A DNA stretch of 64,000 bases from Sporosarcina highlanderae (GCF_030433715.1 NZ_JAROCC010000010.1:62001-126000), one strand, 5' to 3'. Numbered from the stretch's first letter, positions 1 through 9,254 are shown. Notes: generated by a model not told the origin, from the letters alone. Numbers and translations: made by a program.

Positions 1-1
1 C

Positions 2-1750
2 ATGCTTTATACGATCGTAAAACAGAATTCATACCAGGATTCAGTTAACTTAATGCTTCTTACGAACAAAATTTCCACAATGGAAGGCGTTAACAAAGTT
101 CAAATCATGATGGGTACGCCTGCGAACAAAGACATCTTCAAAACTGCAGGTCTTTTCACTGAGGAGCTTGAAGGTGCTGCATCCAATGATATGTGTATCG
201 TTTTAGACACTGATCAAGAGGATAAAATCCAAGAAGTTCTTGATGAAGTTGATAATTATTTAAGCAACCAAGCAATCAGCGCTGGTAAGGAATCTTTCGA
301 AACTGTAAATTCATGGGATAAAGCTGTAAATGCACTTCCTGATGCAAATATTGCAATCATCTCAACTCCAGGGCAATATGCTGCTGAAGAAGCGGAAAAA
401 GCGCTTGACAGAGATATGCACGTCATGATTTTCAGTGACAACGTAACGACTGAAGATGAGCGTCGCATCAAAGAAAAAGCTCATGAAAAAGGTCTTCTTG
501 TAATGGGTCCTGATGCTGGTACAGTCATCGTTTCCGGTGTTCCTCTTGCATTCGCAAACGTAGTGAAAACAGGAAAAATCGGTGTAATCGGTGCTTCTGG
601 AACGGGTATCCAAGAAGTTACGACTGAAATCGATCGTCTAGGCGCAGGCGTAAGCCATGCAATCGGTACTGGCGGACGCGACCTATCTGATAAGATCGGT
701 GCAATCACAATGTTGGATGGCCTGAAAGCATTGGCGCAACATAACCAAACAGAAGTGATCACACTTATCTCTAAGCCACCTGCAAAAGAAGTACGTGACC
801 AAGTTGTCGAATTGCTACACAGCATTTCTAAACCGGTTGTTGCAATTTTCCTTGGAGAAGAGCCACATAACCACGAAGGAAATGTGTACTATGCAAACAC
901 ACTTGAAGAAACAGCTGCACTTGCTGTCGATTTAGTAAAAGGCAATGAAATTAAAGCGAATTACAATCACCTTGAAGACGAAGTGCCGGCAGTTGAATTG
1001 AAGCCTGAACAAAAAACAATCAAAGGCCTTTATTCCGGCGGTACGCTTGGATATGAAGCAGCTACGTTGATCAGCAGAGGCTTGAACCTTGGCGAAACGG
1101 ATCATGACAAACCTGGTTACCTTCTAAATGCTGACGGATTCGAAATAATCGACCTTGGCGACGATATTTACACACAAGGTAAACCACACCCAATGATCGA
1201 TCCGGATACGAGAATCCAGTTCTTCCAAAAAGCTGCACAAGATGAATCAACTGCAGTCATCCTATTCGACGTTGTACTTGGATACGGTGCACACGAAGAT
1301 ATGGCTGGCGCATTGCTTCCAGGCATCGAAAAGATTCAAAAAGAAACAAAAGCAAATGGCAGAAACGTTTACTTCGTAGCAACTGTTTGCGGTACGGATC
1401 AAGACCCACAAGGCATCGATGAGCAAAAAGCGAAATTGGAGAAAGCTGGCGTTATCATCCGTGATAGCAACAACCAAGCGACTCTTACTGCTTTAGCGAT
1501 GCTTGGCATTAGTGTTGAAGAAGTAACAAAAGAAGTAGTTCCTGCTACGGTAGAGGCTTCAACTGTAGACTTTACAGTTTCAGAAGCAATCCAGAAGCTA
1601 TTGAATGAAAAACCGAACGTCGTTAACGTTGGTTTGAAGAGTTTCACTAACTCGGTTACTGCAAACGGCGGCAGAGTTGTTCAATATGACTGGCGTCCAG
1701 TTGCTGGCGGAAACCCAAGATTGCGTAAAATCTTGAGCCTCCTTAAATAA
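2..1750 (+). CDS. fdrA: FdrA-family (AllF) subunit, oxamate carbamoyltransferase
   Basis: FdrA family protein. In E. coli AllF (FdrA), AllG (YlbE) and AllH (YlbF) together form oxamate carbamoyltransferase, which converts oxalurate from allantoin breakdown into oxamate and carbamoyl phosphate. The 582 residues begin with the family's N-terminal domain (QDSVNLM near residue 12, MGTPANKDIF near 37). A Rossmann-type nucleotide/CoA-binding motif GASGTG follows near 197, then a second succinyl-CoA-synthetase-like half with YSGGTLGYEA near 347. The ATG is the second base of the window, so its ribosome site is not visible and a longer start cannot be excluded, although the N-terminus matches the family. 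It is first of three same-strand genes with allG and a carbamate kinase, which supports the carbamoyl-phosphate role. The exact substrate in this organism is inferred. Confidence 0.85.
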   Translation: MLYTIVKQNSYQDSVNLMLLTNKISTMEGVNKVQIMMGTPANKDIFKTAGLFTEELEGAASNDMCIVLDTDQEDKIQEVLDEVDNYLSNQAISAGKESFETVNSWDKAVNALPDANIAIISTPGQYAAEEAEKALDRDMHVMIFSDNVTTEDERRIKEKAHEKGLLVMGPDAGTVIVSGVPLAFANVVKTGKIGVIGASGTGIQEVTTEIDRLGAGVSHAIGTGGRDLSDKIGAITMLDGLKALAQHNQTEVITLISKPPAKEVRDQVVELLHSISKPVVAIFLGEEPHNHEGNVYYANTLEETAALAVDLVKGNEIKANYNHLEDEVPAVELKPEQKTIKGLYSGGTLGYEAATLISRGLNLGETDHDKPGYLLNADGFEIIDLGDDIYTQGKPHPMIDPDTRIQFFQKAAQDESTAVILFDVVLGYGAHEDMAGALLPGIEKIQKETKANGRNVYFVATVCGTDQDPQGIDEQKAKLEKAGVIIRDSNNQATLTALAMLGISVEEVTKEVVPATVEASTVDFTVSEAIQKLLNEKPNVVNVGLKSFTNSVTANGGRVVQYDWRPVAGGNPRLRKILSLLK

Positions 1751-1808
1751 GCTGGAGCTCAATGTAAATAATCTTTTAGGAAATATTGATTTTTCAGGAG
1801 GAAACCAA

Positions 1809-3083
1809 ATGTACGGACAATTCAAAACGATTGATGAAGCAAACCGAGCTGTTATCGATAAAGTTGTATCGGGCGCACCATTTTTAACTGATGTAGTTCC
1901 AGCTAAATCAGTTATTGAAGAATTAAACGGTAAAGTATTACTTCATGCCGGACCACCTATCAAGTGGGAAAACATGACAAGCCCAATGCAAGGATCTTGT
2001 ATCGGTGCTGTATTATTCGAAGGCTGGGCTACTAACGCTGATGAAGCACGTGCTATGCTTGAAAACGGAGAAATCGAATTTATTCCATGTCACCACGTAA
2101 ATGCAGTAGGTCCAATGGGCGGAATCACTTCCGGAAGCATGCCGGTTCTCGTTGCGGAAAACCGTGATGGCGGCAATCGCGCATATTGCACAATGAACGA
2201 AGGAATCGGTGCAGTACTTCGTTTCGGTGCTTACTCAGAAGAAGTAATCAACCGTCTAAACTGGTTCAGAGATGTTCTTGGACCAACACTATCCAAAGCT
2301 CTACAAATTAAAGGTGACGGCCTGAACGTTAACGTTATGATGGCTCGTGCAATTACTATGGGTGACGAATTCCACCAACGTAATATTGCGGGTTCACTAA
2401 TTTTCTTGAAAGATATCGTTCCATATATTCTTCAAACAGATGTCGATGGAAAAGATCAACAAGACGTTATTCAATTCCTAGCTGACACAGATCAGTACTT
2501 CTTGAACATTGCAATGGCTTCAACGAAAGCCGTAATGGATTCTGCAAGAGAAATTCAACACGGTACGGTTGTAACAGCAATGTGCCGTAATGGTTATGAG
2601 TTCGGAATCCGTATCGCGGGCATGGGAGACCAATGGTTCACAGCACCGGTTAACACGCCACAAGGTCTTTTCTTCACAGGATACGATCAAGACATGGCTT
2701 GTAAAGACATGGGTGACAGTGCAATCACTGAAACATTCGGTGTCGGCGGTATGGCAATGATCGCTGCTCCAGGTGTTACTCGTTTCGTTGGTGCCGGCGG
2801 TATGGACGATGCAGTTAACACAAGTAATGACATGATGGATATTTGTATTGATCATAATCCTAACTTCTCAATCCCAACTTGGGACTTCAAAGGTTCTTGC
2901 TTGGGAATCGATGCTCGTAAAGTCGTTGAAACAGGAATCGAGCCTGTTATCAACACTGGTATCGCACATAAAGAAGCTGGCGTAGGTCAAATCGGTGCAG
3001 GTACAGTTCGTGCTCCATTAGCTTGCTTTGAAAAAGCAATTGATGCTTATGCAGTGAAACTTGGTTTAATCGAAGCAGAATAA
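1809..3083 (+). CDS. allG: AllG/YlbE-like DUF1116 protein, oxamate carbamoyltransferase subunit
   Basis: DUF1116 family protein of 424 residues, close to the E. coli YlbE/AllG length. In E. coli it is an essential part of oxamate carbamoyltransferase with FdrA. The chain is soluble, with no signal peptide or membrane segment, and carries glycine-rich conserved stretches such as GPMGGITSGSMPV near residue 98 and EAGVGQIGAGTVRAP near 392. The ATG has a strong ribosome site (AGGAGG, 1796-1801). It lies 58 bases after fdrA with no terminator between, so the two are very likely co-transcribed. The third subunit, AllH (DUF2877), is not in the window and may lie upstream of position 1. Confidence 0.85.
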   Translation: MYGQFKTIDEANRAVIDKVVSGAPFLTDVVPAKSVIEELNGKVLLHAGPPIKWENMTSPMQGSCIGAVLFEGWATNADEARAMLENGEIEFIPCHHVNAVGPMGGITSGSMPVLVAENRDGGNRAYCTMNEGIGAVLRFGAYSEEVINRLNWFRDVLGPTLSKALQIKGDGLNVNVMMARAITMGDEFHQRNIAGSLIFLKDIVPYILQTDVDGKDQQDVIQFLADTDQYFLNIAMASTKAVMDSAREIQHGTVVTAMCRNGYEFGIRIAGMGDQWFTAPVNTPQGLFFTGYDQDMACKDMGDSAITETFGVGGMAMIAAPGVTRFVGAGGMDDAVNTSNDMMDICIDHNPNFSIPTWDFKGSCLGIDARKVVETGIEPVINTGIAHKEAGVGQIGAGTVRAPLACFEKAIDAYAVKLGLIEAE

Positions 3084-3095
3084 TGGATTGATTTT

Positions 3096-3136
3096 GGAGA
3101 GGGAAAGGTATTTTTGCTTGTCCCTCTCCTCTTTTT
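3096..3136 (+). terminator. Intrinsic terminator or attenuator after allG
   Basis: Perfect 9-bp stem GGAGAGGGA (3096-3104) with TCCCTCTCC (3121-3129), extended by AAG/CTT, then a T-rich run. It lies between allG and the carbamate kinase gene, so it may only reduce read-through into the kinase. Confidence 0.75.
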
Positions 3137-3188
3137 AGTTATATACTTTGACGAAAGAATTTTTTTTTAGAGTAAAGGAGAGATATCG

Positions 3189-4127
3189 ATGAGTAAAAAA
3201 ATCGTTTTAGCCATCGGCGGTAACGCAATTATCAAAGAAGGTCAAAAAGGTACACTTGAAGAGCAAATCCAAAACATCGGTGAAAGCAGCGGCCCAGTCC
3301 TTGATTTGATCGAACAAGGAAATACAGTTGTCATCACACACGGAAACGGACCGCAAGTAGGGAATACGCTAATTAAAAACCAAATGGCGGAATCAGTTGT
3401 TCCATCTTACCCTTTGGACGTATTGGATGCTGAAACACAAGGTAACCTTGGATATCTAATTCAACAAGTATTCAAGAACAAGATGGTTGAACGTAATATT
3501 AACAGACCTATTGCAACAGTTGTTACTCAATCAGTCGTTTCTAAAGAAGATCCGGCATTCGCTAATCCGACGAAGCCGATTGGCCCATTCTACACTCAAG
3601 AGGAATTGGACAAAATTCTTGAAACAGAGAAAATCTCTTACATTGAGGATAGCGGTCGTGGATTCAGACGCGTTGTCGCTTCTCCAAAACCAGTTAAAAT
3701 TGTTGAGAAGGAAGCAATTGAAGCACTTCTTGATAAAGAAATCACTGTTATTACAGCTGGCGGCGGTGGAATTCCTGTCACTGAAGAAAACGGTATGCTT
3801 AAAGGTACAGACGCAGTTATCGATAAAGACTTCGCAAGCGCATTACTTGCTGCGGAAGTAAAAGCGGATTACTTATTCATCCTAACAGGTGTTGAACAAG
3901 TTGCTATCCACTTCGGTACTCCACAACAACAAAACCTACTTGAAATGACAGTCGAAGAAGCACTTCGTTATATGGAAGAAGGCCACTTCCCGAAAGGAAG
4001 CATGGGTCCAAAAATCGAAGCAGCTATTCTTTTCCTACAAAAAGGCGGAAAAAACGTTGTCATTACTTCAATCGACAAGCTAAAAGACGCTCTTGAAGGT
4101 AAAACAGGTACCCGAGTAACTCTATAA
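3189..4127 (+). CDS. arcC: Carbamate kinase
   Basis: Carbamate kinase, cytoplasmic, amino-acid kinase fold. It transfers the phosphate of carbamoyl phosphate to ADP, giving ATP and carbamate (then CO2 and ammonia). The 312 residues are the normal family length. Visible motifs are AIGGNAI at the N-terminus, HGNGPQVG near 52, ITAGGGGIPV near 193 and the C-terminal GSMGPKIEAA near 272. The ribosome site is AAAGGAGAG before the ATG. Next to fdrA-allG it most likely works as the AllK type, gaining ATP from the carbamoyl phosphate those proteins release. No arginine deiminase genes are nearby, which argues against an ADI-pathway role. A terminator-like hairpin separates it from allG, so it may also have its own promoter. 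Confidence 0.92.
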   Translation: MSKKIVLAIGGNAIIKEGQKGTLEEQIQNIGESSGPVLDLIEQGNTVVITHGNGPQVGNTLIKNQMAESVVPSYPLDVLDAETQGNLGYLIQQVFKNKMVERNINRPIATVVTQSVVSKEDPAFANPTKPIGPFYTQEELDKILETEKISYIEDSGRGFRRVVASPKPVKIVEKEAIEALLDKEITVITAGGGGIPVTEENGMLKGTDAVIDKDFASALLAAEVKADYLFILTGVEQVAIHFGTPQQQNLLEMTVEEALRYMEEGHFPKGSMGPKIEAAILFLQKGGKNVVITSIDKLKDALEGKTGTRVTL

Positions 4128-4141
4128 TAAAAGTAGGCAGT

Positions 4142-4176
4142 ACAAAAACGGGTTCCTGTAAAGGACCCGTTTTTGT
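4142..4176. terminator. Bidirectional terminator
   Basis: ACAAAAACGGGTTCC pairs with GGACCCGTTTTTGT across a 6-base loop, with one bulged T. A- and T-runs lie on the two sides, so it can end both the carbamate kinase transcript and the opposing gene. Confidence 0.85.
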
Positions 4177-4186
4177 ATTTATGTCC

Positions 4187-5437
4187 CTAAGATGGATAAA
4201 AGGAGTATGATTCTATATCTTTTATCCAAACTTCTGCATGCGCTCCGTTTGGATCTGCAATCCATAAATCGCCCTTGGACTCTGTTAAGTCACTCTGTCT
4301 GAGCCATGTAATTTTACTAATGATAGGCAGGAACTGTGGCTGATAATCTCCTTCGTCCGTTGGTGGGTTGGTCACTTGTACTTGCTGTTGGTCGGTTAAT
4401 GAGACAAAATACAATACGGGTTTCGGATGTTTTTTCGGGTCATTGGACCATTCAGTTTCCCGAACCCTTGAAACGACGAGAGATTTCTCATCAATCCAAG
4501 TGAATCCTATATCCGCATAATTCTTAGGTGTAAGGTTTACCGTCGAATCGGCGGGGATCTCTGTCACTTTCATATCCTTATCCTTAAATCCAAAGACAAT
4601 CCTGCCTCCGCCTGCAATATATCCAAGAAGATTTTTTGTAAACGCCCATTTCGGAGTAAATTCCAAAATCACTTCGTCAATCACTTCAAAATCTTTTCCA
4701 ACTGCTGAAACAACGGCAAGCATATCACTGTCCATAGCCCACGATGCAGTAGGAGATATGATAAAGGAAATCCACTTTCCATCAGGAGAAAAGGTGAGTT
4801 TTTCCGCTCCGATTGAAATGATACTTACATCACCTTTTCTAACCTCTTTTGGGATTACAAACAGCCTTTTGACATGATTCATTAAATCGGGGATGTTTTT
4901 ATACCCTTCTTTTATTGAAATCGTATATAGAATCGTATGAGTCCATCCATCCGGTCGAAGCGTGGCACCGGACGAAGCGATAAAACCTTTCCCGTCAGGC
5001 TGCCATATATAATCATCCACCCCTAATGCAATATTATAGAAGCTTTTCAAATCGGAAATATTTAAAACCCCACCAGCATTGAAGGAGACAATGTTTTCAA
5101 CCGGCGACCATTGAGGGTTAGAGGCGTTATAGAAAATTTTGTGATGCTTTTTAGTCCTGAGATCATATACCCATAATTCATTCGATATTTTATCGGGATC
5201 ATCGGGGGAATCGGTTACAAGTTTTTGATAAAGCAACATATTGCCGTCATATGACCATTTAGGAGGAAAAGGGTAGGTTGCCTTTTCTTCGGTTATTTTA
5301 CTTTCGTCGCCGCCTATTTTCATCCAAAGGTAGCCATCACGGGTGAACGCTACTTTTACTATATTGGTGTCTGTACTTGCATGGACCATAGATGATGAAA
5401 GAAGGAATATAACGATTAATCCTTGAAAAAGCTTCAC
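4187..5437 (-). CDS. Secreted TolB-like beta-propeller protein
   Basis: Probable exported WD40/TolB-type beta-propeller protein of 416 residues. I chose the GTG at 5437 because AAGGAG stands 9 bases before it and the product then starts with a clean signal peptide (short basic start, hydrophobic LIVIFLLSSS, AXA-like SSMVHAS). The ATG 78 bases further upstream has only a weak ribosome site. The mature part holds repeated propeller strands, for example AFTRDGYLWM, PKWSYDGNMLLY, NPQWSPVENIVSF, LTFSPDGKWISF and KGDLWIADPNGA. These are TolB_N/PD40-like blades that usually bind proteins or glycans rather than catalyse. No neighbour suggests a partner. Bacillales genomes contain similar proteins of unknown role; the function is not known. 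Confidence 0.65.
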   Translation of the reverse strand: MKLFQGLIVIFLLSSSMVHASTDTNIVKVAFTRDGYLWMKIGGDESKITEEKATYPFPPKWSYDGNMLLYQKLVTDSPDDPDKISNELWVYDLRTKKHHKIFYNASNPQWSPVENIVSFNAGGVLNISDLKSFYNIALGVDDYIWQPDGKGFIASSGATLRPDGWTHTILYTISIKEGYKNIPDLMNHVKRLFVIPKEVRKGDVSIISIGAEKLTFSPDGKWISFIISPTASWAMDSDMLAVVSAVGKDFEVIDEVILEFTPKWAFTKNLLGYIAGGGRIVFGFKDKDMKVTEIPADSTVNLTPKNYADIGFTWIDEKSLVVSRVRETEWSNDPKKHPKPVLYFVSLTDQQQVQVTNPPTDEGDYQPQFLPIISKITWLRQSDLTESKGDLWIADPNGAHAEVWIKDIESYSFYPS

Positions 5438-5605
5438 ATTTACCAACTCCTTTCTCTTCATAGGTTTTCCGGGAACAAACAATGTAAGCATGTGAAAAAT
5501 TGGTAAGAAGTACATGTGATATGACTTATTTTTTTAATATTTAAGTTAAGTACAATTCAGAAATTAAACCAATATGTGTCCGTTATTTAACTGAATGATG
5601 AACGT

Positions 5606-5636
5606 TTAGTGACATAATATTAACTCTGTTAGTGAC
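5606..5636. repeat. Direct repeat TTAGTGAC in qox upstream region
   Basis: The octamer TTAGTGAC occurs at 5606-5613 and 5629-5636, 23 bp apart, about two helical turns. TTTTGTGAAAT follows about 5 bp later and resembles a ResD-type half site. The roughly 330-base stretch between the divergent genes at 5437 and 5767 otherwise holds only promoter-like AT-rich sequence. A regulatory role is inferred. Confidence 0.35.
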
Positions 5637-5662
5637 GGTTTTGTGAAATGCGGTTCAGCTAA

Positions 5663-5691
5663 TTGTTTTTAGTTTTTCATTCTATTAATAT
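5663..5691 (+). promoter_or_regulatory. Candidate qox promoter
   Basis: TTGTTT (5663-5668), 17-base spacer, TAATAT (5686-5691), about 75 bases before the qoxA start. The match to the sigma-A consensus is moderate; position is the main support. Confidence 0.35.
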
Positions 5692-5766
5692 AAAGAACAT
5701 GGTGTGGTAGTAACACATTAATTCGGTTGTTTAACAGTGTATAGATTAAAAGGAAGGGGATTCATC

Positions 5767-6684
5767 ATGATAAAGAAATGGTCATTCTTAAGTTTGGTAG
5801 TTGGCCTTTTTGCAATTTTAGCGGGTTGTGAACCGCTTTTGGTTTTGGATCCTAAGGGACCGCAAGCAGAAACGACAGCCAATGTCATTTGGATATCGAT
5901 TGCAACGATGGCAATCGTTGTCGCTGCCGTTTTCGGGCTGATGGCTTACGTCGTATTTAAATACCGTGCCTCAAAACAAAGTGAGGACTACGAACCTCCT
6001 CACATTGAAGGGAATCCAATTATCGAAACAATCATTGTTGCGATACCGGTCATCATCATCATTTTCCTTTCTATTGTTACAGTCAAATCCACCTATGAGG
6101 TTGAGGCGACACCTAAGGGATATGAAGATCAAAAGCCACTGATTGTCTACGCGTCTTCCTCTGACTGGAAATGGCATTTCAGTTACCCGGAAGAAAACAT
6201 AGAAACAGTGAACTATTTGTATATCCCAACTGATCGGGCATTGGAATTCAGACTTTACTCATACGGTCCAATTACAAGCTTCTGGATCCCGCAATTAGGC
6301 GGACAAAAATATGCGATGTCAGACATGATTACAACTCTACACTTGGCGGCAGATGTTCCAGGTGAATACATGGGTAGAAACGCAAACTTCAGCGGTAAAG
6401 GCTTTGCTGAAAACATCTTCCATGTCAAGGCTATGTCCCCCGAGGAATTCGATAAGTGGGTTGAAGACGTAAAAGCGAACGCTGAACCTCTTACAGAAGA
6501 GAAATTCGATGAACTGCTTAAACCAGGTCACTTGGGTCAATTAACGTTCAGTGGAACACATTTGGGCTTTTTACCACCACCTGAAGGTCATCACCACGGG
6601 TCACATGAAACGAATGATGACGAACACGGTTCCGAACATGCACATGCACATGAAGATGTAGATACAGACCATTCGGGTCATTAA
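5767..6684 (+). CDS. qoxA: Cytochrome aa3 quinol oxidase subunit II
   Basis: Subunit II of the aa3-type menaquinol oxidase, membrane-anchored with its main domain outside the cell. I chose ATG 5767 over 5737 because AGGAAGGGG stands 7 bases before it. The 305-residue product is a lipoprotein with lipobox LAGC near residue 19, followed by two membrane segments (about 39-61 and 84-105). The cupredoxin domain contains SSDWKWHFSYP, as in quinol oxidases, and has no cysteines after the lipobox. The CuA site of cytochrome-c oxidases is therefore absent and electrons come from quinol. The last 32 residues are unusually rich in histidine and acidic residues (10 His). First gene of qoxABCD. Confidence 0.93.
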   Translation: MIKKWSFLSLVVGLFAILAGCEPLLVLDPKGPQAETTANVIWISIATMAIVVAAVFGLMAYVVFKYRASKQSEDYEPPHIEGNPIIETIIVAIPVIIIIFLSIVTVKSTYEVEATPKGYEDQKPLIVYASSSDWKWHFSYPEENIETVNYLYIPTDRALEFRLYSYGPITSFWIPQLGGQKYAMSDMITTLHLAADVPGEYMGRNANFSGKGFAENIFHVKAMSPEEFDKWVEDVKANAEPLTEEKFDELLKPGHLGQLTFSGTHLGFLPPPEGHHHGSHETNDDEHGSEHAHAHEDVDTDHSGH

Positions 6685-6711
6685 TAGATTTTCGAAAGGA
6701 GTACAAATAGA

Positions 6712-8670
6712 ATGGATTACTTTGATCGATTTGCCATACCTCATCCAAGTCCTGCAATCTACGCATCAATGGTTGCCATCGGTCTAACGATGATTGCAAT
6801 AGTCATAGGCTTGACCTATTTCAAGAAATGGGGATATTTATGGAGTGAATGGCTGACAACGGTTGACCATAAACGGATCGGTATCATGTACCTCATAGCC
6901 GCTTTGCTTATGCTATTCCGTGGAGGGGTTGACGCACTAATGATGCGTGCCCAAACCGCTGTACCTGATAACAAGCTCTTAGATGCGCAACATTACAATG
7001 AAGTATTTACGACACATGGGGTCGTCATGATCATCTTCATGGCAATGCCATTCATATACGCTTTGATGAACTTTGTAGTACCCCTGCAAATCGGAGCACG
7101 AGACGTAGCATTCCCACGCTTGAACGCACTTAGTTTCTGGTTGTTCTTCATGGGAGCTATGTTATTCAACATCTCCTTCGTTATAGGAGGTTCTCCTGAC
7201 GCGGGCTGGACTTCTTATTTCCCACTTGCAGGAAATGACTTCAGCCAATCAGTCGGTACGAACTACTACATGCTATCGATTCAGATTGCGGGTATTGGTA
7301 CGCTGATATCGGGCATTAACTTTATCACTACAATTTTCAGAATGAGAGCACCCGGCATGAAATTAATGAAAATGCCGATGTTCACTTGGACAACATTAAT
7401 CACGAATGCGATTGTCGTTTTCGCATTCCCGGTTCTAACTATTGCTCTTCTCCTTGGAACAATGGACCGGCTATTCGGCGCACATATTTTCTCCATGACA
7501 AATGGCGGAATGGACATGCTCTGGGCGAACCTATTCTGGGTCTGGGGCCATCCTGAAGTGTACATTCTCATATTGCCTGCTTTTGGTATATACAGTGAAG
7601 TCATTTCAACCTTCTCACGCAGAAACCTTTATGGATATAAATCGATGGTCGCTTCAATCGTGATCATTTCGTTCTTCTCATTCCTTGTATGGATGCACCA
7701 TTTCTATACAATGGGTCAAGGACCGCTTTCCAATAGTATTTTCTCAATCACAACAATGGCGATTGCGATTCCAACCGGTATCAAAATCTTTAACTGGTTG
7801 TTGACGATGCGAAAAGGAAAAATTAAATTTACCGTACCTATGCTTTACTCAGTAGGCTTCATCCCAATCTTTACAATCGGTGGGGTAACTGGCGTAATGT
7901 TAGGTATGGCAAGTGCGGATTATCAATACCACAATACGATGTTCTTAGTTGCGCATTTCCACTATACGATCATTCCGGGTGTTGTCTTCGCGATGCTTGC
8001 AGGCCTAACGTATTGGTGGCCGAAAATGTTCGGCTTCATGTTAAGCGAGCGGATCGGGAAATGGGCATTCTGGTTTATCGCAATTGGAACTAACGTAGCA
8101 TTCTTCCCGATGTTCTTCACAGGATTGGATGGACAAGCGCGTCGGATGTACACATATTCCGAAGCAACTGGATTTGGTCCGCTGAATATGCTTTCCTTTG
8201 TTGGGGCAATCGGGCTTGCGATTGGGTTTGCATTGATCGTTTACAATATTTACTATAGCGTGCGTTATGCTTCAAGGGATATCGGATCTGATCCATGGGA
8301 TGCGCGTACTCTTGAATGGGCGACTCAGACACCTGTCCAATCGTATAACTTTGCACGGACTCCACAAGTCGATTCCATTGAAGCACTTTGGGATCTTAAG
8401 AGAAACGGGAAGCCGGTATTCCAAGGTGAAATCGAAAAAATTCATATGCCGAATAGCAGCGGTATGCCATTTATCATGAGCTGTATCTTCTTTGCGTGGG
8501 GCTTCTCGCTTATATTCAGTATGTGGATCCCTGCAATTATTACAACGATAGCAATATTCGCATGCATGGCGCATCGTTCATTTGAAAAAGACGATGGACA
8601 TTATATTTCAGTTGAAGAAATCAAAGCTACGGAAAAAGATTGGGAGGTGTTGAATGATGAAAATAGATAA
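6712..8670 (+). CDS. qoxB: Cytochrome aa3 quinol oxidase subunit I
   Basis: Catalytic heme-copper subunit of the quinol oxidase, 652 residues, about 14-15 membrane helices. It reduces O2 to water and pumps protons. The canonical features are visible: TTHGVVM holds a low-spin heme ligand, WGHPEVYI holds the CuB histidine and the cross-linked tyrosine, HHFY holds two more CuB histidines, and VAHFHYT holds the heme a3 and second heme ligands. The N-terminus has the extra QoxB/CyoB helix. The ribosome site AAAGGAG precedes the ATG by about 10 bases. It starts 27 bases after qoxA and overlaps qoxC by 17 bases. Confidence 0.95.
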   Translation: MDYFDRFAIPHPSPAIYASMVAIGLTMIAIVIGLTYFKKWGYLWSEWLTTVDHKRIGIMYLIAALLMLFRGGVDALMMRAQTAVPDNKLLDAQHYNEVFTTHGVVMIIFMAMPFIYALMNFVVPLQIGARDVAFPRLNALSFWLFFMGAMLFNISFVIGGSPDAGWTSYFPLAGNDFSQSVGTNYYMLSIQIAGIGTLISGINFITTIFRMRAPGMKLMKMPMFTWTTLITNAIVVFAFPVLTIALLLGTMDRLFGAHIFSMTNGGMDMLWANLFWVWGHPEVYILILPAFGIYSEVISTFSRRNLYGYKSMVASIVIISFFSFLVWMHHFYTMGQGPLSNSIFSITTMAIAIPTGIKIFNWLLTMRKGKIKFTVPMLYSVGFIPIFTIGGVTGVMLGMASADYQYHNTMFLVAHFHYTIIPGVVFAMLAGLTYWWPKMFGFMLSERIGKWAFWFIAIGTNVAFFPMFFTGLDGQARRMYTYSEATGFGPLNMLSFVGAIGLAIGFALIVYNIYYSVRYASRDIGSDPWDARTLEWATQTPVQSYNFARTPQVDSIEALWDLKRNGKPVFQGEIEKIHMPNSSGMPFIMSCIFFAWGFSLIFSMWIPAIITTIAIFACMAHRSFEKDDGHYISVEEIKATEKDWEVLNDENR

Positions 8671-9253
8671 CTCGCTTCCACTTGAATATGCAAATGAACA
8701 AAATAAGATGAATATTTTTGGATTCTGGATTTTCATAGGAGCAGAAGTGATGCTTTTTGCAACACTTTTCGCTACGTATTTCACATTAGAACACCGTGTT
8801 GGAAATGGACCTGCCGGGGCAGAGATATTTGAGCTGACACCGGTCCTTATTGAAACACTTGTTTTATTGACAAGTAGTTTCACAATCGGTCTCGCTATGA
8901 ATGCTATGAGACTTGGAAAAAAGAATGCAATGTTGACGTTCTTTTCGATTACTTTACTACTTGGTCTTGTGTTCCTTGGCGTTGAGATTTATGAGTTCAC
9001 GCATTATGCGAGTATTGGCGCCGGGCTTCAGGTAAGTGCCTTCACGGGTATCTTATTGACGACATTGGGAACGCACGGGGCTCACGTTACAGTTGGTCTT
9101 TTCTGGGGATTGTTCATCATCATGCAGGTGAAGAAACATGGTCTAACTCCGAAAACGGCCAATAAATCGTTTATCTTTTCACTTTACTGGCACTTCTTGG
9201 ATATTGTCTGGATCTTCATTTTCAGCTTCATCTACTTGAAAGGAATGATGTGA
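8654..9253 (+). CDS. qoxC: Cytochrome aa3 quinol oxidase subunit III
   Basis: Subunit III of the quinol oxidase, 199 residues with five predicted membrane helices and no cofactor of its own. The family pattern is clear: NIFGFWIFIGAEVMLFATLF in the first helix, then TLGTHGAHVTVGLFWG and the C-terminal FSLYWHFLDIVWIFIFSFIYL-type helix. The start overlaps the end of qoxB by 17 bases, with GGGAGG upstream (8642-8647), so translation is probably coupled. ATG 8657 directly follows ATG 8654 and either could be used. It is followed after one base by qoxD. Confidence 0.94.
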   Translation: MMKIDNSLPLEYANEQNKMNIFGFWIFIGAEVMLFATLFATYFTLEHRVGNGPAGAEIFELTPVLIETLVLLTSSFTIGLAMNAMRLGKKNAMLTFFSITLLLGLVFLGVEIYEFTHYASIGAGLQVSAFTGILLTTLGTHGAHVTVGLFWGLFIIMQVKKHGLTPKTANKSFIFSLYWHFLDIVWIFIFSFIYLKGMM

Positions 9254-9254
9254 G

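Noticed and set aside
3487-3861. 124-residue ORF inside the carbamate kinase gene
   Set aside because: Out-of-frame shadow of a clear enzyme gene, without a ribosome site or recognisable domain.
5640-5660. Rex-like site before qox (TTGTGAA with a facing TTCA)
   Set aside because: Only one half matches the Rex consensus and the spacing is wrong.
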